From Xiphydria camelus (taxonomy: Eukaryota > Arthropoda > Insecta > Hymenoptera > Xiphydriidae): a stretch of DNA of 64,000 bases. Each line of letters starts with the position of its first letter. Position 1 is the stretch's first letter. The DNA is taken from the NCBI GenBank assembly GCA_963678675.1, contig OY783198.1:12782580-12846579 (forward strand). The letters are read 5' to 3'. Shown piece by piece: positions 56,168-64,000 of the stretch. The notes beneath the pieces were generated by a model, which did not search any database, had not been told where the DNA came from, and saw only the letters and a program-made list of their open reading frames with translations. The position numbers and the translations under genes were made by a program.

Positions 56168-59100
56168 TTAATCATTATTATCATTTTCAGCTACGGGCGG
56201 TGCATACTGCCTAGCGCCGGTAAGGTGTTCCACGTAAATATCGCGGGACCATCGGATCGTGTCCGAAACAATGAGTCGGCGCATCATCGATGAGTACCAC
56301 GAAGAGATTCGTAGCCATCTCAACACCTTCTCATTGCCCCAGTACCACGACCCGAGGGCACCCACGATAAAGGCGTCAACCACAACTCGGTACCCTTGCG
56401 CCTGCAGCTGGTCCACCAGGGGCGCGTACTTGGCGTATTTCCGCGCTCTGGCCTCATCCCAAGACTGCAGACGGTTCTCAAAGGGCACCGTCACGTCCAA
56501 GATGGTGATGACACGTGACCGGTCGTCCCGGATAACTATATCCGGCCGAAGTTGGGCCAACTCCCCAACCACCCCTGCCACAGGGCGGTTCGTGGTCACG
56601 ACGCCAGGCAGTTGCTGTGCTTTAACGATCCGATCGACAATCGCATCGTGCCGACGCTGAATTGCGTTGGAGTGAGGAGTGCAATGTCCGAGCACATGGG
56701 GCAGTGTCTCGAGGGCGCTCCCGCACCGCCGGCATCGTTTGTCGTTCGCGTCCCAAGGCCTAGCTCCGTTAAGAGGCAAGACATTGAGACGCGCTCGATG
56801 AACGAAACGCCAGTCGGCAAATCGCGTAAAGCCGCCGGTCCGGAGGAAATGGTTGGACCACTTCGCCCGTCCCGACACCTCGTGGACCTTACCCTGGTCC
56901 CGCTTCGCCAGCAAGGTTCCGCGGTAGTACTCGACCAGTGCAACCCTCATCCGGTGCACTATCTGCGAGCGTGCGGCTGGTGGTACGATGGTCGACCGGT
57001 CACGAGTCGCTCGCAACACGATCGCCAGCTCCTCACGTTCGTCAGACCACGTCCAACGCACGCCGAGCTTCGTTGCCTGCCTCCGGGCGGCGTCACGTGC
57101 CGAGGTCCAGAGGGACTTAACGTCCCCCCCGTGCCTGGCGAAATCCCCCTCCAGCGAACCGGAAAGGTATTCCGCCACGTCATCCATGCATGGCTCTCGG
57201 CCGAGCCGCTTCCTGACCGCCGCCCTCAACCCGCTACTCGCGATTGTTCTCACCACCTCATCCTCCGCCGTCAGCATTCTGAAGGCGTGTGCGATGGTGA
57301 GCGCATCCGCGAGATCAGCTAGCGGAAGTAGCCCTCCTCCCCCCATTGATGGAGGTAGGAAGACCACTTCCGCGCTCGCGCGCTGAGGGAGATGGAACCA
57401 GCCTTTAGCCAGCCTTTTCAGTTGGCGGTCGACTTCACCGAGTGGCCCTTTCTCCATCCTCATTCCCCTTAGACCGAAGTCCATACGCGGCAGCACAAAC
57501 TTGGCTACCGCGTCGAACTTCTGCCAAGGGGCGAGCAACGAGGTATCGATCGCCTTGAGGCACTCAACGATGTCAACGAGCGCCTTTATTGGGGTCTGGC
57601 TCACGTTGGCACCGGTGGGTGTACCCAGGTGGGGGTATTCGTCGCGGACCGATAACGCGCGAACGGGCTCTCCTTGGAGAGGGAACACAGTCGGCAGCAC
57701 CCGGCGCCCTCTTCTGCAGTTCATGTGCAGAGTGGCACATTTGGCCGGGTTAAAGTGCAGGCCAATCCGCTGTGCTGCCCTCTCCGCTGCGGATAGGAGG
57801 AGTCGCATCCCGGCGGGGTCGCTGGCGACCAGCGCAAGGTCGTCCGCGTACGCCAGAGTGTTCAATCTCGTCCCGCGTAAATCGTACCCCGCGTCCGAGG
57901 ACGCGAGAGCACGAAGTACGGGCTCGAGAGCGAGGTTGAACACTATGGGGCTCAACGGGCAACCTTGTTTTACACCCGACTGGATGTTCACCTCCGGTGT
58001 GAAACCATCCGCAGTTCTCACCCTCGTAGTGGCCCCTCGGTACATACTCGCCACCAGACGGCGGAGAGATGCAGGCACCTGGGCTCCCTCCAGCGCGGCT
58101 GCGATGGAGACGTGGGGGACCGAACCGAAAGCATTTCGGAGGTCCAACCACGCCACCACCACCTCCTTTCCAGTCCGACGTGCGTCCTGAATGGCCTCTT
58201 GAAGCACGAAGGAATGCTCGTAGCATCCCTCGTACTTCAAGAAGCCCTTCTGTGAAGGACTGATGCGGCCGTTGCGCGTCGCCCATACGGTGAGACGATC
58301 GGCCACGACGGCGGCGAACAGCTTGGCGAGAACCGAACCCATCGCGAGCGGGCGCCAATTACTCAGTTCATCCTGATCCCCTTTCTTGTACACCAAGACG
58401 GTGTTGGAAGTCTTCCAACCCTCAGGGATCGCTTCCAGCCTGCGGCAGGCGTTATAAACCGCAGTCAGGACACACGCACCGGGGTCAACCCTTCGCAAGT
58501 CGCGATAGGTAAGGCCGTCTTGTCCAGGCGCGGTATTAGCCGCGTTCTTGAGCCGACGGAGTACCTCCAGCTGACTGAAGGGTGACACCAGCGCGTCGTT
58601 ATCGTCCTGCAACGGGGGCTCAGTCGGCCAGCCCCCGACAAGACCTTCCGGGTCCTCACGCCGGCGATACACTTCCTCGAAGTGATGAAGGACCCTATCG
58701 CGTGGCACAGCACACTGAACGGTAGGGCCCTGCATCACCTCGCGAAATGCACGCCGGGGGTCTTGTCTGTACAAGCGCTGGATGTGAGTCGCACGACTCA
58801 CGCGATCCATGGGGGGAGGAAGCAGGGGATCAGGCTGATCCGAATGATCAGCTACTCGCTCCGGGTTCGTGTCCTCGGCTGCCCGCCTCCGGCGCGGCCG
58901 ACCGCCCCCACGCCGGGGAGCATTTCGCGCACCGGAGGCGCCGGGCCCAGCAGGAGTCGCAGCCTGAAAACGCGTGGCAAGTCGCCTTGCCAGCGCTTCC
59001 AACTCGTCTATCGACGAGACAGCCTCAGCCGCTTCGATGAGCTCAACGCACTCAGTCTCGCTAAAAGGAGGCTGAGGCGCAGAGCCCTCTGGCAGCGTTG

Positions 59101-61441
59101 GCTGGGCGTTGACCCTACCAGGCCCGACACCCCCGGTGCCGCGCGGCACGCCCAGTACTCCCGCACCAATGCGGGCCGGATCTGGCCGCCTTCGGGTGGC
59201 CGGGGCACCCTGTCGTGGGGGTGGGGGAACTAAAGGGGGAGCCCGTCCGGGCGCCCGGCGACCATCGACGAAACCACCACCATGATCGCGTAGCAAGGGA
59301 CTTACCGGACGCTGAAACGGTGCAGTCCGGCCGCGGCGCGATGAATTGAATCCGCGATGCCCTCCTACCTCAGTCCTTCCTCGGGTGTCGCGCGGTGGCG
59401 CGTCTGGTCGGCACTCCAGACCTGCTGGGGCCAATGTCAACGCCGCAATGGTCGGCGTCGTCTGCGTGGCGGTCGTTGCCGTCCTCGCCGTCCCCATGGC
59501 AGCTGCTGATGTTGTTGCTGCTGCCGCTGCTGCTGCTGGTAGTGTTGCTGCTGCAGCTGTCCGGGGTGAGTCCTCGGTGCGGCCCTCGGGTGTTGATCGA
59601 GCCGCTGGTGGTGGTGGGGGCGGTGGCCTCGCAGCTGCCTCCGCCCGGACTCTCCTCCGGATCTCCTCTTCTTCGTCGTCCGGGACCTCCCGACTTCCCG
59701 CGTGGTACTCGACGACCCCTGCGAGATACTCACGGGTCGCCGAGTATCTTCGTCTTACCGCCTCCAGTTCTGGTGTGTGCGGTAAGACCTCCACCTCCGG
59801 GGGAGCAGGCGTGAGAGGAAAGGAGGTGTTCCGCCAGAACACCTCGTCGTCGCTCGACGACGGCGACGATCCGCTGGATAGCGTGACGGATCGCCTGGGA
59901 CGACCAGATCTTAAGACCCTTGGTCGTCCCGCGACGGAGAGGGTGACAGCTCCGTCGCTGAGGCGTCTGGCGGGGATCTCTCTCACCTCCTCCTCCTCGC
60001 TCCCGGCACCTGCATCGGATGTTACTGCAGGCGCCTCGTCCGGTATCTCCTCTTCTTCTTCCTCCACGATCACTTCCTCCATCCTTGGCGGTGTTCGGGG
60101 GGGACTTACCCTCCCGGGATGGATGGCCGTCGAACAGATCGGCCCGCCACATACCGAGGTGGTAATGGTAGTGGCGGTGATCGTGGCTACCGGACTTGAG
60201 GTGGGGATGATAGTCTCACTGGGCGGGGTTGTCGGGGGGTCCAGGAATCCTCCGAGGGCGACGAAGGGCTGTGCACCCTGTAGCAGCTGTAGGCGCTGGC
60301 GGATCTCCTGCCGCTGCTGCTCCAGGGTCGGCACTGTTGATGTCGTAGGCGGTGCCGTTGCTCCCTCGCTGGCGACGGGGGCGACGACGGGTGTGGGGGG
60401 AGTTGCGACGACGTCCGCGAAAGTCGTCCCAGCGGTGACCGGAGGTGATCGCCGGAACTGCTGCCTCGGACGTTCGGGAGACCGATCCTCAGTAGCCGCT
60501 CGCTGTCTCCTGGCTCTACTCCTCGTGACTCTTGGGGACACAGGCGGGGCGCTGGTCGCACGTCCACGCCTGGTCGTCACTCCTCGCGTGGTGGTGGTCT
60601 GCGAGGGACGGGCGGAAGTCGGCGCAGAGGTGGTCGTTGCACCGCTCCCACTCCGTCGAGGAGGTGGAGTTGGGCCCCGTCCAGAAGATGTTGATGGACC
60701 AGGGCGGGGGGAACTAGATGTCCGCGTTCCCCCGAGCGCGCTCCGCATGGTATCGGCTCCTCGGATGTTTGGCCTCTGGGTCGACGCTCTTGATGGACCC
60801 CCGCTCGAAGATGTAGATGGTGAGGGTCGGAGGGGGACGGTGACTCCCGTCGCCCCGGCAGTCCGCACAAGATGTTGGGTGGCTGGACCCTGCCGCGTCG
60901 GCCCAAAGGTCAGCGTCATCTGGGTCGCTGCTCCTCCCGTCCTCCTTGTGGTAGCGATGGAGGCTGCCACGGTGGTAGTCGTCGTAGCCGAGGTCGTGGA
61001 TGGTGGTGTCCTCGTTGCACCCGTCGTCGTCGCCGTCGCACTTATCGCCGCTCTTAGAGTTCTTACTCCCGCGCTACGCGTGGTAGTCGCGGGTCGAGAG
61101 CTCGCGGGGGCGGAGGTATGAGTGCCAGATGTAGTGGCCGTCGATTGGGAGGAAGCTGTCGAACGGGGATGCGATCGCTCGAAATGCGCCTTGACGTCTT
61201 TAAGGGCATACCTGCCCTTTCCGACGAAGGAGCACTGCGAGCACGCATATTCAATGTAGAGCCCCGCATGAGCCGGCTCATTATTCCTGGCCATAAGGGC
61301 CAGGTGCTTCGACAGCTCCGCATTCCCTTTAAAACTCCCCTTGGAGCGATTCAATCCCGTACCGCCGTAGCAGACAGGGCATCGAAATTCCTCCGGAAGA
61401 GGAACCTCGATCCTCAGAGGGACGCGTGGTGGTGTCGCCAT
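56168..61441 (-). CDS. Utopia-like RT / restriction-like endonuclease protein, B5, full-length
   Basis: Uninterrupted 1757 codons. Zinc finger 1 is C21, C24, H46, H58 (unusual spacing). Zinc finger 2 is C67, C70, H86, H91 (C2H2). A Ser/Thr/Pro-rich linker with acidic clusters runs from about 95 to 760. RT is about 880-1330, with catalytic Asp in WLDLRNAF (about 1101) and YADD (about 1199-1202). CCHC is C1570, C1573, H1582, C1587. The RLE has PD at 1633-1634, D at 1649 (ILDVTVPFE) and K at about 1668 (ARKYAKY). This is the R2-like plan for DNA binding, nicking and target-primed reverse transcription. One oddity: the normally invariant APGPDG block reads APGQDG (about 972-977) only in this copy. 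Activity is therefore uncertain. The ATG at 61441 starts the MATPPRVPL block common to all copies. Confidence 0.93.
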   Translation of the reverse strand: MATPPRVPLRIEVPLPEEFRCPVCYGGTGLNRSKGSFKGNAELSKHLALMARNNEPAHAGLYIEYACSQCSFVGKGRYALKDVKAHFERSHPRSTASSQSTATTSGTHTSAPASSRPATTTRSAGVRTLRAAISATATTTGATRTPPSTTSATTTTTVAASIATTRRTGGAATQMTLTFGPTRQGPATQHLVRTAGATGVTVPLRPSPSTSSSGGPSRASTQRPNIRGADTMRSALGGTRTSSSPRPGPSTSSGRGPTPPPRRSGSGATTTSAPTSARPSQTTTTRGVTTRRGRATSAPPVSPRVTRSRARRQRAATEDRSPERPRQQFRRSPPVTAGTTFADVVATPPTPVVAPVASEGATAPPTTSTVPTLEQQRQEIRQRLQLLQGAQPFVALGGFLDPPTTPPSETIIPTSSPVATITATTITTSVCGGPICSTAIHPGRVSPPRTPPRMEEVIVEEEEEEIPDEAPAVTSDAGAGSEEEEVREIPARRLSDGAVTLSVAGRPRVLRSGRPRRSVTLSSGSSPSSSDDEVFWRNTSFPLTPAPPEVEVLPHTPELEAVRRRYSATREYLAGVVEYHAGSREVPDDEEEEIRRRVRAEAAARPPPPPPPAARSTPEGRTEDSPRTAAAATLPAAAAAAATTSAAAMGTARTATTATQTTPTIAALTLAPAGLECRPDAPPRDTRGRTEVGGHRGFNSSRRGRTAPFQRPVSPLLRDHGGGFVDGRRAPGRAPPLVPPPPRQGAPATRRRPDPARIGAGVLGVPRGTGGVGPGRVNAQPTLPEGSAPQPPFSETECVELIEAAEAVSSIDELEALARRLATRFQAATPAGPGASGARNAPRRGGGRPRRRRAAEDTNPERVADHSDQPDPLLPPPMDRVSRATHIQRLYRQDPRRAFREVMQGPTVQCAVPRDRVLHHFEEVYRRREDPEGLVGGWPTEPPLQDDNDALVSPFSQLEVLRRLKNAANTAPGQDGLTYRDLRRVDPGACVLTAVYNACRRLEAIPEGWKTSNTVLVYKKGDQDELSNWRPLAMGSVLAKLFAAVVADRLTVWATRNGRISPSQKGFLKYEGCYEHSFVLQEAIQDARRTGKEVVVAWLDLRNAFGSVPHVSIAAALEGAQVPASLRRLVASMYRGATTRVRTADGFTPEVNIQSGVKQGCPLSPIVFNLALEPVLRALASSDAGYDLRGTRLNTLAYADDLALVASDPAGMRLLLSAAERAAQRIGLHFNPAKCATLHMNCRRGRRVLPTVFPLQGEPVRALSVRDEYPHLGTPTGANVSQTPIKALVDIVECLKAIDTSLLAPWQKFDAVAKFVLPRMDFGLRGMRMEKGPLGEVDRQLKRLAKGWFHLPQRASAEVVFLPPSMGGGGLLPLADLADALTIAHAFRMLTAEDEVVRTIASSGLRAAVRKRLGREPCMDDVAEYLSGSLEGDFARHGGDVKSLWTSARDAARRQATKLGVRWTWSDEREELAIVLRATRDRSTIVPPAARSQIVHRMRVALVEYYRGTLLAKRDQGKVHEVSGRAKWSNHFLRTGGFTRFADWRFVHRARLNVLPLNGARPWDANDKRCRRCGSALETLPHVLGHCTPHSNAIQRRHDAIVDRIVKAQQLPGVVTTNRPVAGVVGELAQLRPDIVIRDDRSRVITILDVTVPFENRLQSWDEARARKYAKYAPLVDQLQAQGYRVVVDAFIVGALGSWYWGNEKVLRWLRISSWYSSMMRRLIVSDTIRWSRDIYVEHLTGARQYAPPVAENDNND

Positions 61442-62480
61442 CTCGCAGTGGTCGGAGTAACCGGGAAACTTAACCGACGGTTAAGCTAAACTAACTAGGA
61501 AAGGTTACCCTAGGGGATTCGCCAGGCGGCGTGACAGTTTCCCGCCACAAACCGACTAACTCCTCGCACTAGAGGGGATAAGGAAGATGGCGGCAACTGA
61601 CGCGCGGGAGTCACTCCTCAGAGTGGCTCGCACGATGACAGCTGTCACCACCCGGGCTTTAAGGTTAGGGACTCCGATGGGCACTTAGCCGCAGGGATCG
61701 CTCCTAGGAGCGACGCGCGCAGCAGAGCGCCTGACACCGGGGGAGGTTAGAAGGGAAATGTAGGGTAAGGTTAGGTCGCCTTACAGCAACCGACACTCGG
61801 ATGCCTTAGAGCAAAGCCCGCTGGCAGGCGAGTAGGGGCTGATGGAAGGGAACCGGGAAATTCGAAGAGGGTTAAAACCGATTCCTCCCTCGATTACTCC
61901 CTCCCGTTACCGGTAAGGAGCTCGATTGAGGAAAGGGAGTTGGACGATAAAGAAGGGGAGAGAACACTCTACTTACCTCCGACCACTTAACGTTGGGACG
62001 GCGACTGCGTCCTCCGGTAGCGCCTCCGAGGGGGTTATCCGCGAACACTCCGCACTCGCGAACTCTCTGCGCGGCACACAGAGGGACAGCACAAAATAAA
62101 TTACGACACTGCACGCAGTTACCGACACTACACACCGCGCGACACTGAACTTATAAATTAGACACGTAACACTCAGAAAATAAAACTTAGACTAATCGCT
62201 TCCCGACCGAGAGCGTAAGACTTTAAAATTCCTCCGGAGAGTGTAAAGGCTCTCAGGAGGAAAGACTAGAAATAAACTAAGTCCAAATATAAAATTTAAA
62301 CGGGTGTAAAGAGCCCGGAATATTTATAAGTCTAAAAGGTAGCACTGTAAGAGTACCGCGACACCGGTAAAATCGGTCGCGGCAGGGATAAGGTATGGAA
62401 AACTGATTTTTGGTAAAGGTGGATGGCCTTGCCGTTCCTCAAACCTTATTAAAGGGAGGAATATGAAATTGCAAAGGATA
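61442..62480 (-). promoter_or_regulatory. 5' leader / former U2 spacer, unit B5
   Basis: Full leader with palindromes CTTAACCG-A-CGGTTAAG (61469-61485), TGACAGCTGTCA (61636-61647) and CGCTCCTAGGAGCG (61699-61712). It also has a GC hairpin at 62356-62382 and an inverted U2-like segment (62400-62434). The U2 5' end is not present. The element's true 5' terminus lies somewhere here. Confidence 0.6.
61584..61594 (-). promoter_or_regulatory. YY1/Pho-like site in B5 leader
   Basis: AAGATGGCGGC on the + strand, about 145 bases upstream of the ATG as in the other units. Confidence 0.4.
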
Positions 62481-62632
62481 ATTGGGCCAGTCCTGGAGGT
62501 ACTGCAATACCAGGCCAACCCGCGGCAAGGCCGGAGCGAGCTCCCGTCACCTCACCCACCTCCAAAAATCAGTTTAATATACTGGATTCCTAATGGGAAT
62601 CGTATCAGATATTAAGCTAATAAGAACAGATA
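62481..62632 (-). pseudogene. U2 snRNA: U2 snRNA 3' fragment (B5/B6 junction)
   Basis: 152 nt on the minus strand matching U2 from about nt 37 to the 3' end. The Sm site and stems III and IV are intact; stem IIa has a change (AAGCTAATAAG) that weakens pairing. Confidence 0.9.
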
Positions 62633-63552
62633 AAACGCCATTTATTGAAAATTGTTAAAAATTGACAATAAAAATGTGTTCCCCCGGAGGAACAATGCTC
62701 CCCCGGGGGTAATATAAATGGCGCAGGCGCCACATAAAAACAAAACAAGATAAAAATTATGTATAAATATTAATACAAGTATAAGGGGGGCGGCTAAATA
62801 CCCACCCCCCACTATTGGGGGCCCGTCGTTTTAAAAGAATATCAATTTATTTGTGTTGACGGACCCTTACAATATTATACTAATGATCCCCCGCCGCTTT
62901 TACAGCAGACAGGGGATGTGACGCCATATCTGCGGGACGAGGACAGGACGACACCAACAGAAATCCAGCGGCACCCCATGACCAGCCATCCCACGATCCA
63001 TCTTTCAACGGACCGAGGCCGGCCGGCCAAGGGGTACCAGCTCCACCGCACAGAGCAAGGACAGGACAAGACACCACAGGGACAACACAGGACAACACAC
63101 AGTGCGGTGGGCAACACATATCTTAACAACCAGGTAAGTAATAAATTAATTAAGTCCTAGCAATGTAAATAACGGTATATATAGTTCATAGTGATAAGAT
63201 AAAGTAGATGGTAGTATTGCTTAATTTAAGACCGTCGTGTGACCATAGATAATAGTTTAGCTTAAGGTATCAATAGCAATTATGAGGCGGGATGGGTGGC
63301 CCAGTAAAATGTCAAAATAGTACAAATAATGTAAGGGGCGGTACGTAGGTAATTCATAGGTTAGTAATAATTACACTTATACTATCAGGTACACGGCGTG
63401 GCGCGAAATGGCGATGAATGACACGATTCGAGTGATTAAATGATGATAATATGTACAATCGGTGAAGAGATGATATGGGGATGAAGAAAGAAAGCCGGTA
63501 CCTAACACCGCAATAGCCACCTCATCCGCTGACCAAGGCAGGAGGGCAACTT
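62633..63552 (-). other. 3' UTR of B6
   Basis: About 920 bases ending at the U2 junction in the conserved AATAAATGGCG-type terminus. A + strand CAGGTAAGTA is at 63131-63140. The ORF-proximal part resembles that of B3. Confidence 0.65.
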
Positions 63553-64000
63553 CTAATCATTGTGTTCGGGCTCTGGCGGTGCATACTGCCTAGCGCCGGT
63601 GAGGTGTTCCACGTAGATATCGCGGGACCATCGGATCGTATCCGAGACAATGAGACGGCGCATCATCGATGCGTACCACGAAGATATTCGTAGCCATCTC
63701 AACACCTTCTCATTGCCCCAGTACCACGACCCGAGGGCACCCACGATAAAGGCGTCGACCACAACTCGATACCCTTGCGCCTGCAGCTGGTCCGCCAGGG
63801 GCGCGTACTTGGCGTATTTCCGCGCTCTGGCCTCATCCCAAGACTGCAGACGATTCTCGAAGGGCACCGTCACGTCCAAGATGGTGATGACACGTGACCG
63901 GTCGTCCCGGATAACTATATCCGGCCGAAGTTGGGCCAACTCCCCAACCACCCCTGCCACAGGGCGGTTCGTGGTCAAGACACCAGGCAGTTGCTGTGCC
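63553..64000 (-). CDS. Utopia-like protein, B6, C-terminal part only
   Basis: Frame open from the window edge to the stop at 63553-63555. It covers the end of the RLE: RPDIVIRDD, ITILDVTVPFENR and ARKYAKY, so the PD, D and K positions are present. It then has the conserved C-terminal YWGNEKVLRWLRISSWY region and ends EPEHND. Whether the upstream part is intact cannot be seen. Confidence 0.85.
   Translation of the reverse strand, partial: AQQLPGVLTTNRPVAGVVGELAQLRPDIVIRDDRSRVITILDVTVPFENRLQSWDEARARKYAKYAPLADQLQAQGYRVVVDAFIVGALGSWYWGNEKVLRWLRISSWYASMMRRLIVSDTIRWSRDIYVEHLTGARQYAPPEPEHND

Larger units (their letters stand above)
48688..62480 (-). mobile_element. Utopia-like retrotransposon, copy B5 (full-length ORF, carries BEL insertion)
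   Basis: Unit with an uninterrupted ORF. Its 3' UTR is split by a BEL/Pao element at 49465-56046. Removing the BEL element and one 5-bp repeat gives a unit of about 7.36 kb, equal to its neighbours. Confidence 0.88.
62633..64000 (-). mobile_element. Utopia-like retrotransposon, copy B6, runs off the window
   Basis: 3' part of a sixth unit: 3' UTR 62633-63552 with the conserved hairpins (62677-62713 and 62785-62810), then the C-terminal ORF. It shows that the array continues to the right. Confidence 0.87.

Noticed and set aside
59346..61121. Long + strand ORF (591 codons, Val/Gly-rich), with equivalents at 18389, 24479, 37981 and 45399
   Set aside because: It lies antisense to the Thr/Ser/Pro-rich linker of the Utopia-like ORF. 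Its openness follows from GC-rich codon composition, it breaks where the sense ORF suffers indels, and it has no recognisable domain.
15508..64000. R2 insertion in 28S rDNA
   Set aside because: No 28S sequence is present at any junction; the flank is U2 snRNA.

Overview
This window looks like insect nuclear DNA, most probably from a hymenopteran (a wasp), and it is almost entirely transposable elements. I see no single-copy host protein gene. The wasp inference rests on recalled literature: RLE-type non-LTR elements called Utopia, which insert into U2 snRNA genes, are described as strongly target-specific in wasps.

Left part (1-15,509, + strand): three damaged copies (A1, A2, A3) of an R1-clade-like LINE with two ORFs. 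ORF1 is a gag-like protein with CCHC knuckles. ORF2 has an AP endonuclease, a reverse transcriptase and a CCHC tail. A1 (1-6,080) ends in a short A-tract and abuts A2 head-to-tail. A3 (8,284-15,053) is inserted inside A2 ORF1, with a 17-bp target duplication that carries one mismatch. The rest of A2 resumes at 15,054 and is cut off at about 15,509.

Right part (15,517-64,000, - strand): a head-to-tail tandem array of about 7.35-kb units, copies B1 to B6. Each unit holds one about 5.3-kb RLE-type element (N-terminal zinc fingers, Ser/Thr/Pro-rich linker, RT, CCHC, PD-D-K endonuclease), an about 0.9-kb 3' UTR and an about 1-kb 5' leader. Directly after each element's 3' end lies the 3' 152 nt of a U2 snRNA gene in the same orientation: stems IIa and IIb, the Sm site and stems III and IV. 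U2 resumes at about nt 37, inside the branch-point recognition sequence. The U2 5' end is not found in any unit. B5 keeps a full-length open frame of 1757 codons. B1 is 3'-truncated, B2 has lost its RT core, B3 and B4 carry stops and indels, and B6 runs off the window.

Two other elements interrupt the array. C (27,032-33,839, + strand) is another two-ORF R1-like LINE with an intact ORF1 and one apparent frameshift in ORF2. It sits in U2 stem III and is associated with loss of about 750 bp of the unit. A very young BEL/Pao LTR retrotransposon (49,465-56,046, + strand) has LTRs identical by eye (482 bp), a 5-bp target duplication, a tRNA-Tyr-type primer site and one intact 1780-codon gag-pol frame. 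It lies in the 3' UTR of B5.

Likely order of events: Utopia-like insertion into U2, loss of the U2 5' part, amplification of the interrupted unit, decay of most copies, insertion of C, a breakpoint joining the A cluster to B1, and recent BEL insertion. C and A relative timing is not resolved.
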